A DNA stretch of 64,000 bases from Paenibacillus thalictri (lineage in GTDB: Bacteria; Bacillota; Bacilli; Paenibacillales; NBRC-103111). Below are positions 8,721 through 17,465 of this stretch, piece by piece. Within the stretch, counting starts at the first letter, position 1, and each line of letters starts with the position of its first letter. The notes under the pieces are model-generated. The model was not told the origin of the DNA, ran no database searches, and saw only the letters and a program-made list of their open reading frames with translations. A program made the translations under genes and the position numbers. The stretch covers positions 47,010 to 111,009 of the forward strand of contig NZ_SIRE01000032.1 of assembly GCF_004307995.1 (NCBI RefSeq), read 5' to 3'.

Positions 8721-10061
8721 TTATCCGTTTACGACCTTAGCCTGAGACAACAGTCTGACACATTCGCCGCGGCTTTCGTTGACCCCGGCTTCGGTCAGTT
8801 TTACTTTTACAATATCCCCGATCCAATCTTCGGAGCCATCAAATACAAGCTGGATGTAATTGTCGGTATAACCCGATACGAGACCGCTGTTCGGCATTCC
8901 TTTATAGCTGCGCTCGGGAATGACTTCAAGCACTTGGCCGACAAATTGTTTGGCATAAGCGAGCTGCATTTTTTCCGAGAGGTCAATCAACTCGTGCACT
9001 CTAGCGTTTTTAATTTCCTCGTCGATCTGGTCTTCCATACGCGCCGCCGGCGTTCCCGTCCGCTTGGAATAAGGGAACACATGCATTTCGGAAAATTGCA
9101 TCTGCTCCATAAACCGGTAGCCATTGCGGAACATCTCCTCGGTTTCGCCAGGGAAACCGACAATCACGTCGGTTGTAATCGCCACACCCGGCATCGCCTT
9201 ATGCAGCTTTTCGATTTTGCCGCCGAATTCGGCCGTCGTATATTTACGCCGCATCCGCGCCAACACCGAATCGTCGCCGGCTTGCAGCGGAATGTGCAGA
9301 TGGCGGCACATTTTATCCGAAGTGTTCAGCACCTCGATCACTTCGTCGGAGATTTGGCTGGCTTCAATCGAACTGATCCGCACCCGGCGCAGTCCGTCGA
9401 CCCGATCCAAATCGCGCAGCAGCCGCCCGAGGCTGTAGTCCTCTATATCTTCCCCGTAACCTCCGGTATGAATACCGGTCAGCACAATTTCATTGTAGCC
9501 CGCTTCCACCAGCTGGCGCGCTTGCTGGATGACGCTTTCCGGCTCCCTGCTGCGCATCAGCCCACGCGACCAAGGAATGATGCAGAACGTGCAGAAGTTG
9601 TTGCAGCCTTCTTGTATTTTCAGAAACGCCCGCGTGCGGTCGGCAAAATCCGGAACGTCCAGCTCCTCGAACGTACGGGTTTTCATAATATTGCGCACCG
9701 CATTGATTGGCTGGCGGTCCTGTTCGAATTGACGGATCAGCGGGATGATTTTATCCCTGTCCTGCGTCCCGATCACCATATCGACGCCCGGAATCGCCAT
9801 AATTTCCGCCGGCGACGTTTGCGCGTAACAGCCGGTAACGGCGATAATCGCTTCCGGGTTGCGGCGTACGGCGCGGCGGATCATCTGCCTGCTTTTTTTA
9901 TCTCCCGTATTGGTTACCGTACAGGTGTTGATCACATAAACATCGGCGGTCGATTCAAAATCGACCTGCTCGTACCCATCCTGCTTAAACAGCTGCCAGA
10001 TCGCTTCCGTATCGTAAAAGTTCACTTTGCAGCCTAATGTATGAAATGCCACTGTAGACAT
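8721..10061 (-). CDS. mtaB: tRNA t6A37 methylthiotransferase MtaB
   Basis: 446-residue radical-SAM enzyme that converts t6A to ms2t6A at position 37 of ANN-decoding tRNAs. Domains in order: UPF0004 (residues 1-130, FHTLGCKVNFYDTEAIW, with cluster cysteines also in NTCTVTN and VTGCYAQ), radical SAM with CNNFCTFCIIPWSRG (CxxxCxxC), and a C-terminal TRAM domain from about residue 375. It follows rsmE with a 2-base gap, as in the B. subtilis yqeT-yqeU-yqeV (prmA-rsmE-mtaB) block. Confidence 0.96.
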   Translation of the reverse strand: MSTVAFHTLGCKVNFYDTEAIWQLFKQDGYEQVDFESTADVYVINTCTVTNTGDKKSRQMIRRAVRRNPEAIIAVTGCYAQTSPAEIMAIPGVDMVIGTQDRDKIIPLIRQFEQDRQPINAVRNIMKTRTFEELDVPDFADRTRAFLKIQEGCNNFCTFCIIPWSRGLMRSREPESVIQQARQLVEAGYNEIVLTGIHTGGYGEDIEDYSLGRLLRDLDRVDGLRRVRISSIEASQISDEVIEVLNTSDKMCRHLHIPLQAGDDSVLARMRRKYTTAEFGGKIEKLHKAMPGVAITTDVIVGFPGETEEMFRNGYRFMEQMQFSEMHVFPYSKRTGTPAARMEDQIDEEIKNARVHELIDLSEKMQLAYAKQFVGQVLEVIPERSYKGMPNSGLVSGYTDNYIQLVFDGSEDWIGDIVKVKLTEAGVNESRGECVRLLSQAKVVNG

Positions 10062-10063
10062 CG

Positions 10064-10828
10064 TTATACTCCTCCCATCTCGCCGGCTTCATATAAAATG
10101 CACGTCAGGCCGACAATTGCGGCCGTCTCCGTGCGTAAAATGCGTTTCCCTAAACTGACCGGCAGACATCCTGCGGTTTCCGCACGGGCCACTTCCTGCT
10201 CCGTAAAGCCGCCTTCCGGACCTATGATCAGCATGATCTTCAGAGACCCCGATCCGTCCGGGCGGCTATACAGCTTGCGCAGTGCGGGCTTTAGCTGCGA
10301 ACCGCTTTCCTTCTCATAGCATATCCAAGCTGCGTCCATTTGCTTCGCCGCCTGCAGCAGCTCGTTCCATCCGCAGGCTTGGGCCACGACCGGAACCCGG
10401 CTTCGATGCGCTTGCTCGGCTGCTTCTTTGGCAATTTTCTGCCAGCGCACAGTCCGCTTTTCTTCTTTTTTGGCGTCGAGCTGCACGATCGTACGTTCCG
10501 AGGTAAACGGCAAAAAGCGGGCTGCGCCCACTTCGGTTCCTTTTTGAATCACCGTTTCCATCTTGTCGCCTTTCGGCAGGCTCTGCGCGATCCATACTTC
10601 AACGGCAGGCTCGCGGTCCATCGGCAGCAGCTCGACAATCCGGCATGTCGCCTGATCCTTCTCCAGCCCGCTGATTTCCACAAGCGCTTCCCGCTGCTCG
10701 CCGTCGCTTACGATAACGCGGTCGCCTTCTTTGGCGCGCATCACTCTGAGCAGATGGTGCGCGTCGTCGCCGGTGATCACAACATGGTCCTCATGGAACT
10801 GTCCGGCCTCGATAAAATAGCGCTGCAT
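10064..10828 (-). CDS. rsmE: 16S rRNA m3U1498 methyltransferase RsmE
   Basis: 254-residue SPOUT-class methyltransferase for U1498 of 16S rRNA. The N-terminal PUA-like part starts MQRYFIEAGQF and has DDAHHLLRVMRAKEGD. The C-terminal knot contains IGPEGGFTEQEV and SLGKRILRTETA, both family signatures. Start ATG 10828 has GGAGTGG upstream; eight extra in-frame codons before it have no ribosome binding site. It is tightly packed against mtaB, and upstream lie an M50 protease and prmA. Confidence 0.95.
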   Translation of the reverse strand: MQRYFIEAGQFHEDHVVITGDDAHHLLRVMRAKEGDRVIVSDGEQREALVEISGLEKDQATCRIVELLPMDREPAVEVWIAQSLPKGDKMETVIQKGTEVGAARFLPFTSERTIVQLDAKKEEKRTVRWQKIAKEAAEQAHRSRVPVVAQACGWNELLQAAKQMDAAWICYEKESGSQLKPALRKLYSRPDGSGSLKIMLIIGPEGGFTEQEVARAETAGCLPVSLGKRILRTETAAIVGLTCILYEAGEMGGV

Positions 10829-10953
10829 AGTTAAGCCACTCCAAACAATCAAATTTCATCATACAACGTTCATCAGGAAAATACCATCGATTCGCATGGT
10901 CCGGTCAGGGCCGTCACACAAGGAAAAATCGCCTCAAACAGCGGCCATTCCGG

Positions 10954-11631
10954 CTACATCCCGAAAAGCCTGCGCAGCAGCGAATCCATCGCGAATAAAA
11001 TGACATTGCCGAACGAAAAAATCGGCCCTAGCGTGACACGGGCCACCGGCGGAATAAACACCATCAATAAGAAAATATAAATCGCCCATTGCTCATATTG
11101 TTTGATTTTCAAACGAAGATGAAGCGGCAAAATATCTTCCAAAATCCGGTAACCGTCAAGCGGCGGCAATGGAATAAGGTTAAATAAGAACAACGTCATA
11201 TTAATCGTAATGAGAAAATTTAAAAACATGCGAACCGCTTCGAATACGCCGTTGGACATATGGGAGGTTAATCCGAATTTGCTCAACGTATGGACTGCGA
11301 GCAGCCCGACAAAACAGATCACCAGATTGCTCAGCGGCCCGGCGAACGAAACGGCGATCCCCATCAGGCGGGGATGCTTGAATTTCGCGCGGTTGACCGG
11401 CACCGGCTTGGCCCAGCCAAAACCGGCGATCAGGATCAGCAGCGTACCGATCAAATCAAGATGAACCCGCGGGTTCAAGGTAACCCGGCCTAAGTTTTTG
11501 GCGGTCGGGTCACCGAACAAATAAGCGGTATACGCGTGGGCAAACTCGTGAAGTGTGAAGGCAATCAGCAGCACCAGCAGCACAAACGGAATTTCATCCA
11601 GCGAATACCGAAAAAAATGGCTTAAGTCCAT
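10954..11631 (-). CDS. Site-2-protease family membrane metalloprotease (M50)
   Basis: 225-residue membrane protein of the YwhC/M50B type. The zinc motif HEFAHAY (HExxH) lies in the first membrane helix region, and NLIPLPPLDGYRIL supplies the second metal-ligand motif (NPxDG type). The family cleaves membrane-embedded or membrane-adjacent peptides; no PDZ domain is visible and no substrate is indicated. It sits 10 bases after prmA and about 125 bases before rsmE, so it is an addition within the prmA-rsmE block. Confidence 0.9.
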   Translation of the reverse strand: MDLSHFFRYSLDEIPFVLLVLLIAFTLHEFAHAYTAYLFGDPTAKNLGRVTLNPRVHLDLIGTLLILIAGFGWAKPVPVNRAKFKHPRLMGIAVSFAGPLSNLVICFVGLLAVHTLSKFGLTSHMSNGVFEAVRMFLNFLITINMTLFLFNLIPLPPLDGYRILEDILPLHLRLKIKQYEQWAIYIFLLMVFIPPVARVTLGPIFSFGNVILFAMDSLLRRLFGM

Positions 11632-11641
11632 AGGCCTTCAC

Positions 11642-12616
11642 CTAACGCTTTCTCGCCACGATTGCTACCCAGTCCGAATCGTAATTGCGCTCTACGATCT
11701 CGAATCCGTGTGCCGTTAGCGCTTGAACGATGTCGGATTCCTTGCTTTGAATGATGCCGGAAGCGATGTAATGACCGCCGGAAGCGAGCACATCGTATAC
11801 ATCCTGCACAAACAGCAGCAAGATTTCCGCTAAAATGTTAGCGACAACAACCTGCACCGGCAGCTTCACGCCAAGGCTTGAAGCGCTACCCTCCTGGCTT
11901 TCTCTGAACACCTGCAGCAGATCGCTTTGTTTGACCGTCGTCTGCGCTTCAAGACCGTTTAGCTTAATATTCTCCGTTGCACTGGAAACCGCCACCGGAT
12001 CCAAGTCAACCGCCAGCACGTGCCGAGCGCCAAGTTTGGCGGCTGCAATCGACAGCACGCCGGAGCCTGTGCCGACATCGATCACATCGTCGCCGGGACG
12101 AATAACTTTCTCCAGCGTCTTCAGGCATAACGAAGTGGTTGCGTGTGTGCCCGTGCCAAACGCCATTCCCGGATCCAGCTCGATAATCAGCTCCTCCGGT
12201 CCGCCTGCATACTCTTCCCATGTCGGCTTGATAGTCAGCCGGTCGGAAATACGCAAAGGCTTGAAATACTGCTTCCAAGCGTTGGCCCAATCTTCCTCGT
12301 CCACCAGGCGGAGCTCATAGGTCGGATTGCCGGTATCGATATCAAATGACGTGAGTTCTTCAATTGATTGCTTCAACTGCTCGATGATGCCGTCCATCTC
12401 GAGCAGCTCGGAGAAATAACCTTTAATCACCGCACGCCCTTCGGGAATGTCGTTAAGCGGCAGTTCGTACCATTGGCCAAACGATGTATCGCGCTGTTTA
12501 TTCAGCGTCCCGGATTCCTCGATGGAAACTCCTCCGGCGCCCAGCTCATGCAGGAAATTGGAAATCATTTCGATCGCCATTTCCGTTGTATTGATCGTAA
12601 TCTCATGCCAACGCAT
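11642..12616 (-). CDS. prmA: Ribosomal protein L11 methyltransferase
   Basis: 324-residue enzyme that trimethylates ribosomal protein L11. The N-terminal substrate-binding domain (MRWHEITINTTEMAIEMISN) is followed by a Rossmann fold with MAFGTGTHATTSLCL, DVGTGSGVLSIAAAKLGA and VVANILAEILL, which are PrmA hallmarks. AGGAGG is 11 bases before ATG 12616. In B. subtilis prmA follows dnaJ directly; here about 8.9 kb of other genes separate them. Confidence 0.96.
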   Translation of the reverse strand: MRWHEITINTTEMAIEMISNFLHELGAGGVSIEESGTLNKQRDTSFGQWYELPLNDIPEGRAVIKGYFSELLEMDGIIEQLKQSIEELTSFDIDTGNPTYELRLVDEEDWANAWKQYFKPLRISDRLTIKPTWEEYAGGPEELIIELDPGMAFGTGTHATTSLCLKTLEKVIRPGDDVIDVGTGSGVLSIAAAKLGARHVLAVDLDPVAVSSATENIKLNGLEAQTTVKQSDLLQVFRESQEGSASSLGVKLPVQVVVANILAEILLLFVQDVYDVLASGGHYIASGIIQSKESDIVQALTAHGFEIVERNYDSDWVAIVARKR

Positions 12617-12777
12617 AAAAATGCCATCCTCCTGTCGTATACCAAAAAAAGCGCATTACGCCTATTGTACTACAACTGGGCATAAAACGTAAAATGCAAA
12701 TGCCATCCGCCGTTTCCACATAGACAGGCCGGGCATAAGATGTACCGGACAACAACTCCAGGAAGGGAAGGCAGCCC

Positions 12778-12981
12778 ATGATTAAATCGAATGTCAAATC
12801 GTACAAATACCGGGTCGGCAAAAACACCTATCTCGTCATCCACATCTTCCAAACGGCAAACGCGCAAACCGATTCCGGCAATGTCATTGCCAGCAACGCG
12901 GCGAACATCAAAATCATGAAACAGGAGGGATCCCGAAACCATGCCAAAGTCTCAAAAAAACACAAAAAAACGCTCCGATAG
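12778..12981 (+). CDS. Small hypothetical protein, plus strand
   Basis: 67-residue ORF preceded by a purine-rich GGAAGGGAAGG. No family recognised. Basic N-terminus (MIKSNVKSYKYRVGKNTYLV) and a stretch GNVIASNAANIKIMKQE that resembles GNAFAINASDVGVVRTDV in the overlapping ORF that follows. Its last 41 bases overlap that ORF in another frame. The surrounding genes are on the minus strand. It may be a real small gene or a relic. The terminator at 13132-13181 could end its transcript. Confidence 0.45.
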   Translation: MIKSNVKSYKYRVGKNTYLVIHIFQTANAQTDSGNVIASNAANIKIMKQEGSRNHAKVSKKHKKTLR

Positions 12982-13099
12982 AAACAGCGTTGTAGTCAGA
13001 CAAAATACGCGGGCCAGCACCGGACAAGGCGGCAATGCCTTCGCCATCAATGCTTCGGATGTGGGCGTAGTCAGAACGGACGTCAGCCCGAAAAACTGA
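12941..13099 (+). CDS. Small basic hypothetical protein, plus strand
   Basis: 52-residue ORF with AGGAGG 12 bases upstream of its ATG. The N-terminus is Lys/Arg/Asn-rich (MPKSQKNTKKRSDRNSVVVR) and the C-terminal half reads GGNAFAINASDVGVVRTDV. No family recognised. The G-N-x-x-A-x-N-A-(A/S)-(N/D)-(I/V) pattern is shared with the upstream ORF, suggesting a tandem pair of related small proteins. Spore-associated small proteins often look like this, but that is a guess. Confidence 0.5.
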   Translation: MPKSQKNTKKRSDRNSVVVRQNTRASTGQGGNAFAINASDVGVVRTDVSPKN

Positions 13100-13131
13100 T
13101 TCACACCAGCTCCCCCATCTTCATGTGCGAA

Positions 13132-13181
13132 AAAGACGTCTCCGGCACACCGGCAAAAAAGCGGTGCGTGGAGACGTCTTT
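13132..13181. terminator. Bidirectional terminator
   Basis: Perfect 12-bp arms AAAGACGTCTCC / GGAGACGTCTTT with a further inner stem. TTTGTTTAT follows on the plus strand and TTTTTC on the minus strand. It can end both the small plus-strand ORFs and the uronate operon. Confidence 0.88.
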
Positions 13182-13248
13182 GTTTATATAAGTCCAACCG
13201 GATATTTCCGGCCGGCTTATTTTACTGGCTTGCCGTTCACGTGGTGTG

Positions 13249-14244
13249 TTATAAGCCGGCTCTCCCGGCTTGCACGATACGATCCATCAAAGCATTCCAC
13301 GAGCCGTCCACCGTCTGCCTCTCGGGATGTTCCTCGAACCATCTGACCGTACGCTCCATACCTCGTTCAAAAGGAACCGTGGCGCAGAAGCCGGGTACGA
13401 AACGTTTGATTTTACTGTTGTCGAATACGCCGCTGACAGCCTTGTCGCCGTGCAGATTGCCCTCTTGCTCCGGCGATACGGAAACAATCACATCCGATGC
13501 GACATGTACGAGATTCGGCCGGACTCCGGCCGCTTTGCCGATCGCCGTATAAATCTGATTCCAATCCAATACTTCATCGGACGTAATATGAAACGATTGG
13601 CCCACAGCCTGGGACAACCCAAGCAAGCCGACAAACCCTTTGGCAAAATCGGTATTGTGGGTCATCGTCCACAGAGAGGTGCCGTCCCCGTGAACGACGA
13701 TCGGTTCCCCCCTGCGCATCCGGTCGACCAGCGACCACGGATGCTGCCAGCTGTTTAACGCTGCGGGAATCATCGTGTCACCGTATGTAAACGACGGGCG
13801 AACGATGGTGACCGGAAAACCTTCTTCCCGGTACGCATCCATCAACATGTTTTCGCAGGCGATTTTATCCCTGGAATATTGCCAATACGGATTGTGCAGC
13901 GGCGTCGATTCGGTAATCAAATAATGCGATGGCGGCTTCTGATAGGCCGAGGCCGAACTGATAAAGATATACTGGGCCGTTTTCCCTTGAAACAATTGGA
14001 TATTGTTGCGAATATGCTCAGGCGTAAACGAAATCCAATCCACAATCACGTCAAATTCATACCTTTTCAGCGTTTCCGCGGCTTCGGCGGCCCTTATATC
14101 CCCTACGATCACCTGTGCGCCTTGAGGGACAAACGGGCGCCGCAAACCTCTGTTGAACAAATACAGCTCCAGCCCTTGTTCCGCCGCCCGTTGGGAAACG
14201 GCTTCGCTGATCAGCCCCGTTCCCCCGATGAACAACACCTTCAC
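13249..14244 (-). CDS. NAD-dependent epimerase/dehydratase family protein (extended SDR)
   Basis: 331-residue extended short-chain dehydrogenase. Nucleotide-binding motif GGTGLIS at residues 7-13 and a catalytic Tyr-x-x-x-Lys (YSRDK). It also has the SDR pattern FISSASAYQKPP and IVRPSFTYGD. Start is GTG 14244 behind GAGAGG. It is the last gene of the sugar operon, 21 bases after uxuA, so it probably oxidises or epimerises a sugar or sugar acid delivered by this transporter. The exact reaction cannot be assigned. Confidence 0.85.
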   Translation of the reverse strand: MKVLFIGGTGLISEAVSQRAAEQGLELYLFNRGLRRPFVPQGAQVIVGDIRAAEAAETLKRYEFDVIVDWISFTPEHIRNNIQLFQGKTAQYIFISSASAYQKPPSHYLITESTPLHNPYWQYSRDKIACENMLMDAYREEGFPVTIVRPSFTYGDTMIPAALNSWQHPWSLVDRMRRGEPIVVHGDGTSLWTMTHNTDFAKGFVGLLGLSQAVGQSFHITSDEVLDWNQIYTAIGKAAGVRPNLVHVASDVIVSVSPEQEGNLHGDKAVSGVFDNSKIKRFVPGFCATVPFERGMERTVRWFEEHPERQTVDGSWNALMDRIVQAGRAGL

Positions 14245-14265
14245 CTGAAATCGCCTCTCTTTTGC

Positions 14266-15246
14266 TTAAGTTCTTTTCGCTTGTGAATCCGCAGCGGCGG
14301 CCTCCATCAAACCTTTGATATATCCGACGCCGAACAATCGGCCCAGCACCTCATAACCCGGATGGGCGTTGTCTTCGCCTTCCATGGTAGGCACATGGTC
14401 GGGCCTTGCCGGCCCGTTATAACCGACCTCATAATACGTTTTCATCGCTTCCAGCATGTTTGTTTTACCGTCGTCGTGGAATGTCTCTTCGAACTTTTCG
14501 GCTGTGCCGCGCACATCGCGGAAATGGACGAAAAATAGTTTGTTTTGCGCGGCAAACTTGCGGATGACGCCGGGGATATGCTCTCCGGCCGTCGCCAGCG
14601 TGCCTTGACATAACGTGATGCCGCTGTATTCGCTGGGCACCAGATCGATCGCCCGCTGCAGCGCTTCTGCGCTGCGCAGTATACGCGAGACGCCGCGAAT
14701 CGGAGAAATCGGCGGGTCGTCGGGATGAAGCGCCAGCTTCACCTTCGCTTTTTCCGCGACAGGCACAATCCGCTCCAAATAATATTTAAGATTGTCCCAC
14801 AACCGCTCCTCCGTGACGATCCCCGCTTCGGTCAGCGGCGCATTGCGCATCAGCTCATGCTCGTAACTCGATACTAGCGCACCGCCGCGTGTACGGGTTG
14901 TCGTGGATGTGCGGAACCAATTGAACTGTGCCATAAAATTATAACATAATACGGAAATGCCCACCGCACCCATGTTGGAAATAAATTGCTGCATCACTTC
15001 GATTTCTTCATCGCGCCCGGGCAAGCCAAGTTTAATATTGTTTGTCGGAGGCGCGGATTCGATCACCGTCAAATTCAGTCCGAATTCTTCAAACCGGCGT
15101 TTCATATGAAGCAAATTCATATATTCCCACGGCTTCCAGCCGTTCTCCTCGCGGGGCAGCGGACCTACTGCATAATTAACTCCCATCTGCTTGGCCAGAT
15201 GCCAAAGCCGGGTCGGGTGGGAGGGAAATATTTCAGCGAGCTGCAT
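14266..15246 (-). CDS. uxuA: Mannonate dehydratase (UxuA-like)
   Basis: 326-residue xylose-isomerase-like TIM barrel of the mannonate dehydratase family, which converts D-mannonate to 2-keto-3-deoxygluconate in glucuronate breakdown. Metal and substrate motifs are present: KLALHPDDPP, GITLCQGT, FVHFRDVRG and RPDHVPTM. The chosen ATG (15246, MQLAEIFPSHP) has AAGGAG 8 bases upstream; the GTG three codons earlier is too close to that site. It lies between the binding-protein gene and an SDR, in an operon with a FadR-type regulator, a class that includes UxuR/ExuR. No uxaC or kdgK gene is nearby. Confidence 0.88.
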   Translation of the reverse strand: MQLAEIFPSHPTRLWHLAKQMGVNYAVGPLPREENGWKPWEYMNLLHMKRRFEEFGLNLTVIESAPPTNNIKLGLPGRDEEIEVMQQFISNMGAVGISVLCYNFMAQFNWFRTSTTTRTRGGALVSSYEHELMRNAPLTEAGIVTEERLWDNLKYYLERIVPVAEKAKVKLALHPDDPPISPIRGVSRILRSAEALQRAIDLVPSEYSGITLCQGTLATAGEHIPGVIRKFAAQNKLFFVHFRDVRGTAEKFEETFHDDGKTNMLEAMKTYYEVGYNGPARPDHVPTMEGEDNAHPGYEVLGRLFGVGYIKGLMEAAAADSQAKRT

Positions 15247-15268
15247 AGCGTTCACTCCTTCTCGCGGT

Positions 15269-16591
15269 TTATTTTTTTCCGAGCTTCATTTCCGTTTCTT
15301 TGCCTTTGGCCGCAATTTTATCGTAAGCTTGCTCGATCGTTTGTTTGTTGAACATAACCGCTTCCATCTCGGTCTGATACGTTTTGACGAAATCTTCCCA
15401 GCCCGGGGGCGCAGGATAAAACGGCAAGGCCTTGCCAAGCGCCACGTCGAGCAAATCTTTGCCGATCGTATCGACCCGTTTCAGATCCGGCAGGAGATCT
15501 TTATAGATTTGTTCGTTGATCGGAATACCCCGTGTTGTGCCCAGCGTTTTGCCCGCTTCCTTATCGGTAATGAACCATTTGACGAATTTCTTCGCTTCCG
15601 CTTTGTATTTGGTCGAGCTGCTGACACTGAGGAATATCGTGGCTTGCGCCCAACCGCCGCCCGACGGACCGGTCGGATTGTTCACAACCGCCACCTTGCC
15701 CGGCAGCAGCCCTTCGAGCACACTGACGGAACCGACCGTTGCCGTTCTGGTCATCACCGTACCGGAGCCAAGCGGGTCGCTTTTCGGATCGTTTTCTTTA
15801 AAACCCGACTGTACTTGCGCCGGAGGCACGGTATTGTTTTTGCGGAATTGGTCGTATGTTTGCTGGAACTTGAACCACAAGTCCTTATCCAGGCTGAATT
15901 TGGTCCCGTCTACCATCATCGGGCCTTTGCCGTTGGAAGTTTGATAGAATTGGTACCACTCCCAACTGCTGGTGCCGTCGGTAATGCCGTATTTCTCTTT
16001 GGGCAGCTTGCTGCGGGCCTCTTTTGCGAAAGCGAAAAACTCGTCCCAGGTCCAATCTTTGGCCGGAATTTTGACGCCGGCGGCTTCCAGCTCCGCTTTG
16101 TTGAATACGATGCCGGAACCGTTATGAGCGAGCGGAATCCCGTACAACTTGCCGTTGTAGCGCAAATTATCCAAAATTTTCGGATCGACGATGCCTTTCA
16201 AGTCAACATCCGACAAATCTTCAAGCAAACCGCGTTTGGCATAATCCTGAATGTATGCCCCGTCCATCTGCAGCACGTCGGTCATCGATTTCGAGGCGGC
16301 CAGTGTGGTGAGCTTTGTCCAGAATGCGTCCCAGGCCAAATATTCCGAGGTAAACTTCACGTTGGGATTTTGCTGGGTGTACAGATCCAGCGCCTTTAAA
16401 GTCGCCTGATGGCGGGCATCCGTCCCCCACCACATGATTTTCATATTGACCGGGCCCGAGCTTTTCTTGTCCCCGTCCGCCGCCGGCGGTTTGTCTCCCG
16501 AGCCCCCTCCGCCGCCGCAAGCTGTAAGCGCCAATACCGCAGCCATTGAAAAAATCGTCATCCCCGCTATCCGTTTTTTTGCCAGTAGCAT
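15269..16591 (-). CDS. Sugar ABC transporter substrate-binding lipoprotein
   Basis: 440-residue family 1 extracellular solute-binding protein. Start ATG 16591 (MLLAKKRIAGMTIFSMAAV) has AAAGGGG 9 bases upstream; earlier in-frame codons run into the permease gene. Lipobox LTAC followed by a GGGG linker marks lipid anchoring. Motifs include KIMWWGTDARHQATLKALDLY and MVDGTKFSLDKDLWFKF. It supplies an oligosaccharide or uronide to the two permeases just upstream. No ATPase gene is in the cluster; a shared MsmX-type ATPase is the usual partner. Confidence 0.93.
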   Translation of the reverse strand: MLLAKKRIAGMTIFSMAAVLALTACGGGGGSGDKPPAADGDKKSSGPVNMKIMWWGTDARHQATLKALDLYTQQNPNVKFTSEYLAWDAFWTKLTTLAASKSMTDVLQMDGAYIQDYAKRGLLEDLSDVDLKGIVDPKILDNLRYNGKLYGIPLAHNGSGIVFNKAELEAAGVKIPAKDWTWDEFFAFAKEARSKLPKEKYGITDGTSSWEWYQFYQTSNGKGPMMVDGTKFSLDKDLWFKFQQTYDQFRKNNTVPPAQVQSGFKENDPKSDPLGSGTVMTRTATVGSVSVLEGLLPGKVAVVNNPTGPSGGGWAQATIFLSVSSSTKYKAEAKKFVKWFITDKEAGKTLGTTRGIPINEQIYKDLLPDLKRVDTIGKDLLDVALGKALPFYPAPPGWEDFVKTYQTEMEAVMFNKQTIEQAYDKIAAKGKETEMKLGKK

Positions 16592-16631
16592 GTCCCGATT
16601 CCCCTTTCGAACGTTCAAATATGTATTGGAA

Positions 16632-17465
16632 CTACCCCTTGATGCCGGTAGTTGCAATCCCTTCCACGAAATGCTTTTGCGCCAAAAAAAACACGATTAC
16701 GGACGGCACGATGGACAGCAGAGACATCGCCAGCAGCTGCCCCCACTGAATCTCGAACTGGTCGACGAACATGCGGAGCCCGAGGCCGACGGTATATTTT
16801 TCGATGGAGCTTAAATACAGCAATTGTCCGAAGAAGTCGTCCCAACTCCATATAAAGGTGAATATCGCTACAGTGACCAATGCCGGTTTGATCAACGGAA
16901 AGATGATCCGCAAATAAATGCCGTAAACCGAAGCCCCGTCCATATGAGCCGCTTCGTCCAGTTCCCTGGGAATACTGCGGATAAACTGCACGAGCAAAAA
17001 GACGAAAAATGCGCCGCCGCCAAAAAAATGGGGAAGTATAAGCGGCACGTAGCTGTCGACCAACCCCAGATTGTTATAGAAAATATATTGTGGAATGATC
17101 GTCACTTGTCCCGGCAGCATCATCGTCAGCAGCAGCACGGAAAACCAGAAGCCGCGCAGCTTGAAGCGCAATCTCCCGAATCCGTAAGCGACCAGCGAGC
17201 TTGTAATGACAGCCCCCAGCACGTTCCAGAATTCCATCATCAGCGTATTGGCGAAAAACGTAGTGAAGCTGTAATCGGCGGAGAAATTCCAGCCCTTCGA
17301 AAAGTTGCTCCACATCGGCGTTTCCGGCCATATCGTAGGCAATACCATCTCCGACGTTTTCTTTAACGACGCGCCGATCCACCACAACACCGGATACAGC
17401 ATAAAAAGCGACAGCACAAGCAGCAGCGTATGGTTAACGGTTCCTTTGGAGTACCAGCTTCTCAT
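16632..17465 (-). CDS. Carbohydrate ABC permease, MalG type
   Basis: 277-residue inner-membrane permease with six predicted helices. The EAA loop that docks the ATPase is visible as DEAAHMDGASVYGIYLRIIFPLIKPAL (read in two parts: DEAAHMDGASVYG and YLRIIFPLIKPAL). C-terminus ends HFVEGIATTGIKG, typical of MalG/UgpE-like subunits. Its ATG overlaps the stop of the MalF-type partner by 4 bases (ATGA). Works with 17462-18415 and the binding protein 15269-16591. Confidence 0.94.
   Translation of the reverse strand: MRSWYSKGTVNHTLLLVLSLFMLYPVLWWIGASLKKTSEMVLPTIWPETPMWSNFSKGWNFSADYSFTTFFANTLMMEFWNVLGAVITSSLVAYGFGRLRFKLRGFWFSVLLLTMMLPGQVTIIPQYIFYNNLGLVDSYVPLILPHFFGGGAFFVFLLVQFIRSIPRELDEAAHMDGASVYGIYLRIIFPLIKPALVTVAIFTFIWSWDDFFGQLLYLSSIEKYTVGLGLRMFVDQFEIQWGQLLAMSLLSIVPSVIVFFLAQKHFVEGIATTGIKG

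Noticed and set aside
8934..10037. Plus-strand ORF of 367 codons opposite mtaB.
   Set aside because: Antisense shadow; the minus-strand radical SAM motifs are unambiguous.
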